Part shown: positions 25,728-35,034 of the stretch, piece by piece
Layout: every line of letters begins with the position of its first letter
How positions within the stretch are numbered: the first letter of the stretch is position 1
Source: JADGGM01 sp027307005
GTDB taxonomy: Bacteria; Gemmatimonadota; Gemmatimonadetes; Gemmatimonadales; Gemmatimonadaceae
Reading direction: 5' to 3'
Length of the DNA stretch: 64,000 nt
Assembly: GCA_035455745.1 (NCBI GenBank)
Contig: DATIEP010000036.1
Coordinates: 124,001-188,000 of the forward strand
Made by a program: the position numbers and the translations under genes
The notes under the pieces: model-generated
The model's database searches: none
Seen by the model: only the letters and a program-made list of their open reading frames with translations
What the model was told of the DNA's origin: nothing

Positions 25728-28088
25728 TTACGATGCCGATGGTTGAGGGTGTTGCTCCAACACGGCCGTCTCGCCGGTCGACCGCGACATGATGCGTGGA
25801 ATCGCGTCGTGGTACGCGGCCGCGAGACGCGCGAGCGGCGCCGTGAAGCTCCGGGCGCCGACACGAATCTCGAGGGCCTGTGCCGCTGCACGCACCGTGC
25901 CGATACGCGCCGCGGGGATGCCGCGTGCGCGTGCGACCTCGATCACGCGGTCGGGCGCCGCGGTGCTCACGACAATGCGCCCCTGCGCCTCGCCGAACAG
26001 CAGCGCCCGCAGCGGCAGGCCGCTCCATCGCGACAGGTCGAGCTCAGCGCCTAACTGACGCTCGGCGTCGCCGATGGCGCACTCGGCGAGCGCCACCGCC
26101 AGGCCGCCGTCGCTGCAGTCGTGGGCGGAGTGCACCGCGCCGGCCGCAATCGCCTCGAGCAGCGCGTCGATCAGCGCGCGCTCGCGTGCGAGATCGCAGG
26201 CGGGCGGCGCACCGGCCACCACGCCGTGCACACGCGCGAGATATTCGCTCGCGCCGATCTCATCGGTCGGCTCGCCCAACAGCACGATCGCGTCGCCATC
26301 CACGTGGAACGCGGAGCGCGTGACGTGCGAAAGCGAATCCACCAAACCCACCATGCCGATGATCGGCGTCGGATAGACCGCGCCCGTCGGGCTCTCGTTG
26401 TAGAGCGACACGTTGCCGCCCGTCACCGGCGTGCCTAACGCTCGGCACGCCTCGCCCATACCGGCCACGGCTTCGCGAAACTGGTAGAACACCTCGGGCC
26501 GGCGCGGGTTGCCGAAGTTGAGGCAGTTGGTGATCGCCATCGGCCGCGCGCCGACGCACGCGACGTTGCGCGCAGCTTCCGCAACCGCAACACGGCCCCC
26601 CGTGCGCGGGTCGAGGTAGACGTACCGCCCGTTGCCGTCCGTCTTCATCGCGATCGCCTTGTCGGTCCCGCGGAGACGCATCACCGCCGCATCGCCCTCA
26701 CCGGGCGACACCACGGTGTTCGTCCGGACGGTCGTGTCGTACTGGCGGTACACCCACCGCTTGCTCGCGATCGTCGGCGACGAGAGCAGGCGCTCGAGCG
26801 TCCACACCGGATCGCGCTCTTCGGGACGTTCGGCGATCGCGTGCACGTCGCGCTCGCGCAGAGCGCGAATGGATGCGCTCTCCGCCGCCGGCGGCGTGTA
26901 GACGGGGCAGTCGGTGACCAACCGCGAGCCGGGAAACTCGGCCACCACGCGCGCGCCTTCGGTGACGCGATACACCGGCTCGGCAATCACTTCGCCGATC
27001 ACCTCGGCCGCGAGATCCCATTTGGCGAGAATGTCGCGCACCGCGCGCTCGTGTCCCTGCTTCGCGACCACGAGCATGCGCTCCTGCGATTCGCTCAGCA
27101 GGATTTCGTACGGCGTCATGCCTTCTTCGCGCACCGGAACGCGCGTCACGTCGATCGTGACGCCGACATCGCCGCGCGCCGCCATCTCGGCCGACGACGA
27201 CGTTAGGCCGGCAGCGCCCATGTCCTGGATGGCGACGATGTGCCCGCTGCGAATGAGCTCGAGGCTCGCCTCGAGCAGCAGCTTCTCCGTGAACGGGTCG
27301 CCCACCTGCACACGCGGACGCTTCGCATCGCTTGCCGCCGAGAGATCCTCCGAGGCGAAGGATGCGCCGTGAATCCCGTCGCGACCCGTGCGCGCGCCCA
27401 CCGCCATGATGGGATTGCCCACGCCTTCGGCCTTGGCGCGAATGAGATCGCGCTCGTGCATGAGCCCGACGCACATCGCGTTCACGAGCGGATTGCCTTC
27501 GTACGCGTCGTCGAACACCACGTCGCCCGCCACCGTCGGAATGCCGACGCAGTTCCCGTAATCGCCGATGCCTTTCACGACGCCGCCGAACAGATAGCGT
27601 TGGCGCGGCGAGTCGAGCGAACCGAAGCGGAGCGAATCGAGCATCGCGATCGGTCGCGCACCCATGGTGAACACGTCGCGCAGAATACCGCCGACGCCGG
27701 TGGCCGCGCCCTGATACGGCTCGACGGCGGACGGGTGGTTGTGCGACTCGATCTTGAACGCCACCGCGAGGCCGTCGCCGATCGCGATCACGCCGGCGTT
27801 TTCTCCCGGGCCCTGCAGGACGTACGGCGCCTCTGTCGGCAGTGTCTTGAGCACGGGTCGCGAATGCTTGTACGAGCAGTGCTCGTTCCACAGCGCGCTC
27901 ACGATGCCTAACTCGGTGAACGTGGGCTCGCGGCCCAGCATGCGCACGAGGCGGTCGTACTCGTCGGCGGTGAGCCCGTGCTCGGCGACGAGCGCGGGCG
28001 TGATGGCCGGATCGCCGGGGCGCGGTTCCACGGCGCGCGCGTGGCCCCTGGCGGTTGCGGGCGGAGTGCGCCGGTCGACGTCGGTCAC
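25728..28088 (-). CDS. purL: Phosphoribosylformylglycinamidine synthase subunit PurL
   Basis: This is the ATP-using subunit that converts FGAR to FGAM, with ammonia supplied by PurQ and complex assembly by PurS. It is the small form lacking its own glutaminase domain (786 residues). Family blocks are visible: ALWNEHCSYKHS, FKIESHNHPSAVEP and VGGILRDVFTMGARP. Further blocks are DMGAAGLTSSSAEMA, ALGTPVTGGNVS and HDCSDGGLAVALAE. The start is GTG 28088, which overlaps the purQ stop (GTGA). The frame is open further upstream, but that part is a shadow of purQ. Confidence 0.95.
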   Translation of the reverse strand: MTDVDRRTPPATARGHARAVEPRPGDPAITPALVAEHGLTADEYDRLVRMLGREPTFTELGIVSALWNEHCSYKHSRPVLKTLPTEAPYVLQGPGENAGVIAIGDGLAVAFKIESHNHPSAVEPYQGAATGVGGILRDVFTMGARPIAMLDSLRFGSLDSPRQRYLFGGVVKGIGDYGNCVGIPTVAGDVVFDDAYEGNPLVNAMCVGLMHERDLIRAKAEGVGNPIMAVGARTGRDGIHGASFASEDLSAASDAKRPRVQVGDPFTEKLLLEASLELIRSGHIVAIQDMGAAGLTSSSAEMAARGDVGVTIDVTRVPVREEGMTPYEILLSESQERMLVVAKQGHERAVRDILAKWDLAAEVIGEVIAEPVYRVTEGARVVAEFPGSRLVTDCPVYTPPAAESASIRALRERDVHAIAERPEERDPVWTLERLLSSPTIASKRWVYRQYDTTVRTNTVVSPGEGDAAVMRLRGTDKAIAMKTDGNGRYVYLDPRTGGRVAVAEAARNVACVGARPMAITNCLNFGNPRRPEVFYQFREAVAGMGEACRALGTPVTGGNVSLYNESPTGAVYPTPIIGMVGLVDSLSHVTRSAFHVDGDAIVLLGEPTDEIGASEYLARVHGVVAGAPPACDLARERALIDALLEAIAAGAVHSAHDCSDGGLAVALAECAIGDAERQLGAELDLSRWSGLPLRALLFGEAQGRIVVSTAAPDRVIEVARARGIPAARIGTVRAAAQALEIRVGARSFTAPLARLAAAYHDAIPRIMSRSTGETAVLEQHPQPSAS

Positions 28089-28777
28089 GCGGATACTCGA
28101 GCGAGCATTGATTGAAATATACCCAACCCGTCGTTCGATCCGACCAGCGATTCCACGGCACGCTCGGGGTGCGGCATGAGGCCCATCACGTTGCCTTCCG
28201 CGCTCACGATGCCGGCGATCGCACGCTGGGAGCCGTTGGGGTTCGATTCTGCGTCGAGCCCGCCGGCCGCGTTCACATACCGGAACGCCACTCGTCCTTC
28301 GCCTTCGAGACGGTTCAGCGTGTCCTCGTCGGCGGTGAAACGACCTTCGCCGTGGGCGATCGGAATGCGCAGAATCTGTCCTGGCGCATACCGATTGGTG
28401 AACATCGTGTCGGTGTTCTCGACGCGCACCCGCACGAATTGGCCGAGAAACGAGAGGCTGGCGTTGCGGAGCAGCGCGCCCGGCAGGAGCCCTGCTTCGC
28501 ATGCGATCTGGAATCCGTTGCACACCGCGAGCACGGGACCACCGCGGCGCGCGTGCGCCGCGACCTCACGCATGATCGGGCTGAAGCGCGCGATGGCGCC
28601 GGCGCGCAGGTAGTCGCCGTACGAGAAGCCGCCGGGCAGGATCACGACATCCACGCCCTGGAGGTCGTGATCCTTGTGCCAGAGATAGACGGCGTGCTCG
28701 CCCAACACGTCGGCCACGGCGTGAAACGCATCGTAGTCGCAGTTGGAGCCGGGGAAGGTGACGACGCCGAACTTCAC
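28085..28777 (-). CDS. purQ: Phosphoribosylformylglycinamidine synthase subunit PurQ
   Basis: This class I glutamine amidotransferase feeds ammonia to PurL. The 230 residues begin VKFGVVTFPGSNCD. The nucleophile cysteine lies in VLAVCNGFQ, and the His/Glu pair is in GLMPHPERA near the end. The GTG start at 28777 overlaps the purS stop, and its stop overlaps the purL GTG. Both are 4-base GTGA junctions, a layout that fits equal production of the three subunits. Confidence 0.95.
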   Translation of the reverse strand: MKFGVVTFPGSNCDYDAFHAVADVLGEHAVYLWHKDHDLQGVDVVILPGGFSYGDYLRAGAIARFSPIMREVAAHARRGGPVLAVCNGFQIACEAGLLPGALLRNASLSFLGQFVRVRVENTDTMFTNRYAPGQILRIPIAHGEGRFTADEDTLNRLEGEGRVAFRYVNAAGGLDAESNPNGSQRAIAGIVSAEGNVMGLMPHPERAVESLVGSNDGLGIFQSMLARVSA

Positions 28778-29034
28778 GACAGGCCCTCGACGCGCGCGAT
28801 CTCGTAGTCTTCGGTGACGGGGTTGGCGAGCAGGCGCTCGCACATCTGGCGAACGGCGTCGCCGGCGGCGTCGGGCGTGCGCGCGGCGACGTCGAGCACG
28901 ACGTGGCGGCCGATGCGCGCGTCCTCGACGTCGCGAAAGCCGAGCGTGTGCAGGGCGTCGGCCACGGCCTTGCCCTGCGGATCGAGAATACCTTTCCGCG
29001 GCACGATGTGCACGGACACTCTATAGCGGCTCAT
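28774..29034 (-). CDS. purS: Phosphoribosylformylglycinamidine synthase subunit PurS
   Basis: This 86-residue protein docks PurQ onto PurL. The family pattern is clear: a beta strand YRVSVHIVPRKGILDPQG, then VADALHTLGF and a final EDYEIARVE. The ATG at 29034 overlaps the pssA stop (ATGA), and an AGGAG lies about six bases upstream inside pssA. Confidence 0.93.
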   Translation of the reverse strand: MSRYRVSVHIVPRKGILDPQGKAVADALHTLGFRDVEDARIGRHVVLDVAARTPDAAGDAVRQMCERLLANPVTEDYEIARVEGLS

Positions 29035-29930
29035 TCACGCTCCTCTTCGGACCCCGGGCTGAACGGATGGATTTGGTCGCCTAACGGAGGGCCGCGGCGG
29101 CGGCGGCGCCGCCGCCGGTGCGGATGCTCGGCGAGCTCGATGGGCCGCGCGGTCTCTTCTTCCTCGTCGTCGTCCATCAGCGGATCGGTGCTCGGCACGC
29201 GGTCGAAGACGCCTAACACAAACGTCCGGAGCAGCCCGTAGGCGACGTACGCGACCATCGCCGGAAAGGCGTAGCGCTTGTGGTCGATGATCACCAGCAC
29301 GATGGCGGCGATGAAGGCGGCGCCGAGCACGATCGTGCCCGGTTTGCGCAGGCTGATGTTCGGCGGCGCCGGATAGAGCACGTGGCTGATCATGAGAAAG
29401 CTCAGCACGAGCATCACGGCCAGGAGCACCGTGTGCCACGGCCAGCCGCTCACCAGGTTGAACAAGCTCGTCTGGCTGAACCACCAGTAGGTGGCGAGCG
29501 TCATGCCGGCCGCGGGGCTGGGCAGCCCGTGGAACTGCGTTTTCGCCCGGCCGCCCTGTTCGATGTTGAAGCGCGCCAGCCGCATCACCGCGCAGGCGAT
29601 GTAGATGAAGCAGACGAAGACGCCCAGGTTGTCGTGGTTGAGCGCCGCGAAGTACATGATGAATGCGGGCGCCACGCCGAACGTGACCGCATCGACCAAC
29701 GAATCGAGCTCGACGCCGAATCGGCTGGACGTTCGCGTCATGCGCGCCACGCGACCATCGAGCGTGTCCATGACGCCGCCGAAGACGACGAACCAGCCCG
29801 CCCACTCGAAGTCGCCCCGCGAGGCGGCGGTGATCGCCAGCACGCCGAACAACAGGTTGCCCAACGTGAATCCGTTCGGCAGCAGCACCACGGCGCGGCG
29901 CATGTCGGGGCGGGGAATCGCCGGTCTCAC
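29031..29930 (-). CDS. pssA: CDP-diacylglycerol--serine O-phosphatidyltransferase
   Basis: This membrane enzyme makes phosphatidylserine, which Psd converts to phosphatidylethanolamine. The CDP-alcohol phosphotransferase signature is present as DTLDGRVARMT followed by FGVELDSLVDAVTFG (the DG-AR-G-D-D pattern). About six to seven membrane helices follow. GTG 29930 is chosen because it overlaps the psd stop as at the other junctions. ATG 29903 would remove nine residues. The C-terminus carries an acidic run (DDDEEEE) and then eight arginines, which are unusual for the family. Confidence 0.92.
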   Translation of the reverse strand: MRPAIPRPDMRRAVVLLPNGFTLGNLLFGVLAITAASRGDFEWAGWFVVFGGVMDTLDGRVARMTRTSSRFGVELDSLVDAVTFGVAPAFIMYFAALNHDNLGVFVCFIYIACAVMRLARFNIEQGGRAKTQFHGLPSPAAGMTLATYWWFSQTSLFNLVSGWPWHTVLLAVMLVLSFLMISHVLYPAPPNISLRKPGTIVLGAAFIAAIVLVIIDHKRYAFPAMVAYVAYGLLRTFVLGVFDRVPSTDPLMDDDEEEETARPIELAEHPHRRRRRRRRGPPLGDQIHPFSPGSEEERE

Positions 29931-30577
29931 TGCGGCAGCTCCGCGAGCACCGTCACGCCGGCTACGGGACGCTCGCCGACGCGCGTGCGGATGGTCGCGT
30001 CGGGCGGCACGAACACGTCCACCCGCGAGCCGAAGCGGATGATGCCCATGCGCTCGCCCTGCACGGCCGGCGCGCCGAGCTTGGCATACGTCGCGATGCG
30101 GCGTGCGATGAGTCCGGCGATCTGGCGCACCAGCACCTTGTGCGACCCGCCGTTGATGCCCACCGACATCTGCTCGTTCTCCAGGCTCGCCTTCTCCGCG
30201 GCGGCGTTGAGGAACTTGCCGGGATTGTAGTGTTCGTACGCCACCGTGCCGTTCACCGGATATCGGTTCACGTGCACGTTGAAGATGTTCATGAAGATCG
30301 AAATACGGATGGCGCGTCCGTGCACGAAGTCCGGCTCCTCGACGGGCGTGATCATCACGACGCGACCGTCGGCGGGTGCGATCACGAGGCGATCGCCGCG
30401 CGGGCCGACGCGCTCGGGATCGCGAAAGAAGTACGCGATCCAGATCGCGATGATGAGCACGAGAATGCCTGCCACCCACAGCGGCCACGATCGAAACGCC
30501 AGCGCCAGCGCAAACACGATCACGACCGCCGCGGCGCCGCCGAGGATGAACACCGTGCCTTCGCGCGCGAAGCTCAT
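29927..30577 (-). CDS. psd: Phosphatidylserine decarboxylase (short, archaeal-type)
   Basis: This enzyme makes phosphatidylethanolamine using a pyruvoyl group created by self-cleavage. The 216 residues begin with two hydrophobic helices. The catalytic domain has APADGRVV, the family's FNVHVNR block and the cleavage site FGSRVDVF, whose serine becomes the pyruvoyl group. It is the compact type usually paired with pssA in one operon, as here. The start overlaps the purC stop. Confidence 0.94.
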   Translation of the reverse strand: MSFAREGTVFILGGAAAVVIVFALALAFRSWPLWVAGILVLIIAIWIAYFFRDPERVGPRGDRLVIAPADGRVVMITPVEEPDFVHGRAIRISIFMNIFNVHVNRYPVNGTVAYEHYNPGKFLNAAAEKASLENEQMSVGINGGSHKVLVRQIAGLIARRIATYAKLGAPAVQGERMGIIRFGSRVDVFVPPDATIRTRVGERPVAGVTVLAELPQ

Positions 30578-31500
30578 TGCAATTCGCTCACGTCGAGCGA
30601 CTCTCCCGTTAGGCGACGATACGCATCGAGATACCGGGCGCTGGTGGCGCGGACCACGTCATCCGGGAGTGCGGGCGCCGGCGCTTCGCCGTTCCACCGG
30701 CGCGCGCGGCGCTCGCCGTCGAGATAGTCGCGGAGCGGCTGCTTGTCGAAGCTCTTCTGCGTGCCGCCCGGCGCGTATGCATCGGCGGGCCAGAAGCGCG
30801 AACTGTCGGGCGTGAGCAGCTCGTCGATCAGCACGATCGACCCATCCGCGCCGCGGCCGAACTCGAGCTTGGTGTCGGCCACGATGATCCCACGGTTCTC
30901 GGCGATCGCGCTGCCGCGCGCGAAAATCGCGCGGGTGAGCCGCTCGAGCTCCGCACCGACGTCTCCACCGACGATTTGCCGCATGCGGCTCACGGTGATG
31001 TTTTCATCGTGTCCCGTTTCGGCCTTGGTGGCGGGACTGAAGATCGGCTCCGCCAACCGGTCGCTCTCGCGAAGCCCCTTGGGCAGCGGCTCGCCGGCCA
31101 GGGTGCCCGATGCCGCGTACTCCTTCCACGCCGAGCCCGAAATATATCCTCGAATGACACACTCGATCGGGATGACCGCCGCGCGGCGGCAGAGCATCGC
31201 GCGTCCGGCGAGCATGCTCCGAAACGAGTCGAGAGCGGGCACCAGACGTACGATGTCCGATGTGCGCGCCGTGATGAGATGCGTCGGCACGATGTCCGCG
31301 ACCTTGCCGAACCACCACGCGCTCAACTGCGTGAGCACGGCGCCCTTGAAGGGAATCGTTTCTCGCATCACGACGTCGAATGCGCTCACACGATCGGTCG
31401 CCACGAGCAGCAGGCGCGAGGCATCGACCTCGTAGATGTCGCGGACTTTACCGCGGCCCAGGCGCCGCAGGGGGAGATCGCTCGAGACCATCGGCGTCAT
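30574..31500 (-). CDS. purC: SAICAR synthase
   Basis: This enzyme joins CAIR with aspartate in purine synthesis, using ATP. The 308-residue length is that of the longer yeast-like form. Family blocks are LGRGKVRDIYEV near residue 14, ECVIRGYISGSAW, the ATKAETGHDENI motif, DTKLEFG and a LTPDSSRFW. It lies between purB and psd with four-base overlaps on both sides. The stop-proximal LTGES is encoded through a GTTAGGC word read antisense. Confidence 0.95.
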   Translation of the reverse strand: MTPMVSSDLPLRRLGRGKVRDIYEVDASRLLLVATDRVSAFDVVMRETIPFKGAVLTQLSAWWFGKVADIVPTHLITARTSDIVRLVPALDSFRSMLAGRAMLCRRAAVIPIECVIRGYISGSAWKEYAASGTLAGEPLPKGLRESDRLAEPIFSPATKAETGHDENITVSRMRQIVGGDVGAELERLTRAIFARGSAIAENRGIIVADTKLEFGRGADGSIVLIDELLTPDSSRFWPADAYAPGGTQKSFDKQPLRDYLDGERRARRWNGEAPAPALPDDVVRATSARYLDAYRRLTGESLDVSELQ

Positions 31501-32936
31501 ACGCGGGGCTCCTCGGCATCGGGGGCGGCCGCGGGCGCGGCAGCAAGGATGGGCGCGATCACGTCGCGCAGAAACTCATCGACCTGGCGGGGCGAGCGTC
31601 CGAGATAGCGAGCCGGATCCCCGGCCTCGCGCAGGTCGTTAGGCGAAAGGCCGGCATCGGCATCGGCGGCGAGGCGCTCGAACAGATCGTTGCGCGCCGC
31701 GCCGTCTTTCACGGCTTGCGCCGCCGCCAGACTGTGGCGGCGGATGCGCTCGTGCGCCGCCTGGCGATCGCCGCCCGCCCGCACACTCTGCACGATGAGC
31801 GCTTCGGTCGCCATGAAGGGCAGCTCGTCGGACACGCGGCGCCGGATGCGCGCCGGGTGCACCTCCAGGCCCGACGCGATGTTGGCCATCAGCAATAGAA
31901 TGGCATCCACCGCGAGGAACGACTCGGGAATCACGAGTCGCCGGTTGGCGCTGTCGTCCAGGGTGCGTTCGAAGAACTGCGCGCCGTGCGTGAGGTTTGC
32001 GTTCTCCTCGATGGACATCACGAATCGGGCGAGCGACGAAATCCGTTCGGCGCGCATCGGGTTGCGTTTGTACGCCATGGCCGACGAGCCGACCTGCTCG
32101 GTCTCGAACGGCTCTTCGATTTCGCCGAACGACTGCAGCACGCGCACATCGCCGGCGAATTTGGCCGCGCTCGCCGCAATGCCGGCCACCACGCCGAGCA
32201 CCTGTGCGTCGAGCTTGCGGCTGTAGGTCTGTCCGGTCACCGGCAGGACGTGATCGAAGCCTAACCGCCGAACTACGAGCCGTTCGAGGCGCCGCACCTT
32301 GTCGTGGTCGCCGTCGAACAGCTCGAGGAAACTCGCTTGTGTGCCCGTCGTTCCCTTGACGCCGCGCAACGGCAGCGTCGCCGCGCGGTGATCGAGATCG
32401 GCGAGGTCGAGCACCAGGTCCTGCATCCAGAGCGTCGCGCGCTTGCCCACGGTGGTCAGCTGCGCGGGTTGGAGGTGCGTGTACGCCAGCGTCGGCTCAT
32501 CGCGCCAGTGCGCGGCGAACGCGGCGAGCGCGCGCAACACGGCGACGATTTCGGCCCGCAGCAGTTCGAGTCCGCGCCGCATCAGGATGAGATCGGCGTT
32601 GTCGGTGATGAACGCGCTGGTGGCGCCGAGGTGGATGAACGCGCGCGCCTTTGGCGCGACGGCGCCGAAGGTGTGGATGTGCGCCATCACATCGTGCCGG
32701 AACCGGCGCTCGAAGGCCGCGGCCGCATCGAAGTCGATGTCGTCGAGGTGGGCCCGCATCTGGGCGAGCCCGTCGTCGGTCACCGCCGTCACGCCTAACT
32801 CCTGTTGCGCTTCGGCGAGCGCCAGCCACAGGCGGCGCCACAGCGCGTGTCGCTCCTTCGGCGACCACAGCGTGAGCATGGCGCGCGACGCGTAGCGTTG
32901 GGCGAGCGGGGACGTGTACCGCGTCGCGTCGCTCAT
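31497..32936 (-). CDS. purB: Adenylosuccinate lyase
   Basis: This enzyme releases fumarate in two steps of purine synthesis (SAICAR to AICAR, adenylosuccinate to AMP). The 479 residues are all-helical. The fumarase/aspartase signature appears as GSSAMAYKRNP, and TYSRKLD and the early HLGATSAFITDNAD carry catalytic-site residues. The length and the absence of an insertion near TSAF fit the long bacterial/eukaryotic type. It starts just after htrA with an overlap and is followed by purC. Confidence 0.95.
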   Translation of the reverse strand: MSDATRYTSPLAQRYASRAMLTLWSPKERHALWRRLWLALAEAQQELGVTAVTDDGLAQMRAHLDDIDFDAAAAFERRFRHDVMAHIHTFGAVAPKARAFIHLGATSAFITDNADLILMRRGLELLRAEIVAVLRALAAFAAHWRDEPTLAYTHLQPAQLTTVGKRATLWMQDLVLDLADLDHRAATLPLRGVKGTTGTQASFLELFDGDHDKVRRLERLVVRRLGFDHVLPVTGQTYSRKLDAQVLGVVAGIAASAAKFAGDVRVLQSFGEIEEPFETEQVGSSAMAYKRNPMRAERISSLARFVMSIEENANLTHGAQFFERTLDDSANRRLVIPESFLAVDAILLLMANIASGLEVHPARIRRRVSDELPFMATEALIVQSVRAGGDRQAAHERIRRHSLAAAQAVKDGAARNDLFERLAADADAGLSPNDLREAGDPARYLGRSPRQVDEFLRDVIAPILAAAPAAAPDAEEPRV

Positions 32937-34366
32937 CGCACCATGAAGTCGGTGGTGTAGATCTGGCCTCCGCGCTCGAAGTACATGTGGATCACGCTCC
33001 GTCCGGCGAGGGCGTTCAACGCCTTCTGCACGTCCTGCGCATTCTCGATCGGCAGCTGGTTGATTTGCACGATCACGTCGCCTTTCGCGATGCCCAGGTC
33101 ATCGGAGACGCGCGGGCTCACCTGATAGATGAGCGCGCCGTGCGAGCTCCGAATCCCGCGCTCGGCGCGGATCGCCGGCGTGACGGTCACGAGCTCCAGC
33201 TCCTTGAGCACCTGCACCTTGGGCGCGCTCTCGTCGGGCAGCGACGCGACGGTGACGGTCACCGGGAATTGCCGTTCGCCGCGCTTGACCGTCAACTGCA
33301 CCCGTTCGCCGACCCGCAGGTCGAGCTTCTCGGCTTCCCAGTCGAAGGGATTGTGGAGCACGCGGCTCCCGGCCCGCACGAGCGTATCACCCGCTTTGAT
33401 GCCCGCGGCGGCCGCGGGCGAGCCGGGCACCACGGCGCGGACGTTGACGCCGAACCGGAGCGCGCCGAGCGGGCTGTTGGTTTCGGGCAGCACGAGCCTG
33501 ATGCCTAACCACGGCTGCCGGACCACGCCATGGAGCAGCAGGTCTTCCATCACGCGCTTGACGCGATTGATCGGGATCGCGAAGCCGAGTCCGACGGACC
33601 CGCCGGACGGCGAAAAGATCGAGCTGTTCATGCCGATCACTTCACCCACCGCATCGACCAGCGGGCCGCCGGAGTTGCCGTGGTTGATGGCCGCGTCGGT
33701 CTGGATCATGTCGACGTAGGTGGCGCTGCCTTCGTTAGGCGACGCCAGGTTGCGGCCGGTGCCGCTGATGACGCCCGTGGTGACGCTCGGTTCGGAATTG
33801 CCGAGATAGAATCCGTACGGGTTGCCGATCGCGATGGCCCATTCGCCGATGAGCAGACTGTCGGAGTTGCCGAGCTCGGCGACGGGCAGGTTCTTGGCGT
33901 CGATCTTGAGGACGGCGATGTCGTTGGTTTCGTCCTTGCCGACGAGGCGCGCTCGATAGGGCGTGCCGTCGCGCAGGGCGACCGAAATCGTTTTCGCGTC
34001 GTTGACCACGTGCGCGTTGGTGACGATGACGCCGTCGGACCGCACGATGAACCCGGTGCCGAGTCCCTGCAGCACGCGCTGGCCGCCGCCGCCCCCGCCG
34101 AAGAACGCATCGAAGGGATCGACGGGCGCGTTCTGCACGACCTCGGTCTGCACCGTGACCACGGAGGGCGACACCTTGGCGACGGCATCGGTGAGCAGCG
34201 TGCGGCGGCGCGAGTCGATGGAATCGGAGCGGGTCGCGGCGTTGGCGCTCTCCACCTGCAGCGCCGCGGCGACGGACGAGGGCGGCGCCGCCTTGCCGTT
34301 AGGCCGAGCGTCGCCGCGGCACGCCGCGCCGGCGGCGAGGAGCGCGAGCACGGGCCAGGCGCGCAT
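32933..34366 (-). CDS. HtrA/DegP-type periplasmic serine protease
   Basis: This is an envelope quality-control protease and chaperone (477 residues). A hydrophobic signal segment ends in AAGAAC, so Cys16 may be lipidated, although the lipobox is imperfect. A low-complexity linker leads to the trypsin-like domain with the triad His119 (NAHVV), Asp149 (NDIAVLK) and Ser232 (GNSGGP). Two PDZ domains follow, starting near residues 280 (QPWLGIRL) and 385. The ATG 34366 overlaps the stop of the aldolase-like gene. Its place between carbohydrate and purine genes gives no functional clue. Confidence 0.92.
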   Translation of the reverse strand: MRAWPVLALLAAGAACRGDARPNGKAAPPSSVAAALQVESANAATRSDSIDSRRRTLLTDAVAKVSPSVVTVQTEVVQNAPVDPFDAFFGGGGGGQRVLQGLGTGFIVRSDGVIVTNAHVVNDAKTISVALRDGTPYRARLVGKDETNDIAVLKIDAKNLPVAELGNSDSLLIGEWAIAIGNPYGFYLGNSEPSVTTGVISGTGRNLASPNEGSATYVDMIQTDAAINHGNSGGPLVDAVGEVIGMNSSIFSPSGGSVGLGFAIPINRVKRVMEDLLLHGVVRQPWLGIRLVLPETNSPLGALRFGVNVRAVVPGSPAAAAGIKAGDTLVRAGSRVLHNPFDWEAEKLDLRVGERVQLTVKRGERQFPVTVTVASLPDESAPKVQVLKELELVTVTPAIRAERGIRSSHGALIYQVSPRVSDDLGIAKGDVIVQINQLPIENAQDVQKALNALAGRSVIHMYFERGGQIYTTDFMVR

Positions 34367-35034
34367 CAGGCGTCGCCCCGGGCCACGCCCAACCGCGTGC
34401 CCCAGTCCCGCAGGAAGCCCTGGAGGCCGAGATCGGTGAGCGGGTGCAGCAGCATCGCGCGCAGCACGGCCGGCGGAACGGCGGCCGCGTCCGCGCCTAA
34501 CTTGACTGCATCGACGAGCCGCCGCGGGCTGCGCACCGAGGACGCGAGAATCTCGCACTCGGGCGCGAAGCGGTCGAACATCGCCCGGATGTCGGCGACG
34601 AGCGCGCCGCCGTCGCCGCCGGCGTCGTCCAGGCGGCCGATGAACGGACTCACGTACGCGGCGCCCGCTTTGGCCGCGAGCAGCGCCTGCGCCGCGGTGA
34701 ACACGAGCGTCATGTTCACGATCGCGCCTTCGGGCACGAGGCGCCGCATCGCCACGATGCCGTCTTCGACCATCGGAATCTCGACCACGACGTTGTCGCC
34801 GATGCGCGCGAGATCGCGGGCCTCGCGATAGATGCCGTCGGCGTCGGACGAGATCACCTGCACGGTCACCGGTCCGGAGACCGCACGCGCGATCGCCGTG
34901 ACGTGCTCGGTCGGATCATCGCCGTCGAGCTCGCGCGCGATGAGCGTGGGGTTGGTGGTCACGCCATCGATGAGCCCCGTGGTCAGCGCCCACTGGATCT
35001 CATCCAGATTCGCAGTATCGAGAAACAGTCTCAT
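34366..35034 (-). CDS. Transaldolase/fructose-6-phosphate aldolase-like protein lacking the Schiff-base lysine
   Basis: The 222 residues align along their whole length with the TalC/FSA group. Conserved blocks are FLDTAN (Asp6), VTTNPT (Asn28), VNMTLVFTAAQALLAAKAGA, YVSPFIGRLDD and the late HPLTDLGL. In the family the strand reading VVKIPMT supplies the catalytic Lys85. Here it reads VVVEIPM, with Glu at residue 85 (codon GAG at 34782-34780). Normal aldolase or transaldolase chemistry through a Schiff base should therefore be impossible at this position. The other active-site residues are retained, so it may bind sugar phosphates or have a different activity. ATG 35034 overlaps the truA stop. 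Confidence 0.88.
   Translation of the reverse strand: MRLFLDTANLDEIQWALTTGLIDGVTTNPTLIARELDGDDPTEHVTAIARAVSGPVTVQVISSDADGIYREARDLARIGDNVVVEIPMVEDGIVAMRRLVPEGAIVNMTLVFTAAQALLAAKAGAAYVSPFIGRLDDAGGDGGALVADIRAMFDRFAPECEILASSVRSPRRLVDAVKLGADAAAVPPAVLRAMLLHPLTDLGLQGFLRDWGTRLGVARGDA

Noticed and set aside
28089..28523. Longer N-terminus for purL
   Set aside because: The added 145 residues are Arg-rich and antiphase to purQ. GTG 28088 gives the usual GTGA overlap and a normal-length PurL.
34367..34558. Longer N-terminus for the HtrA protein
   Set aside because: The extension is Arg/Ala-rich shadow of the aldolase-like gene. ATG 34366 directly precedes a hydrophobic signal segment.
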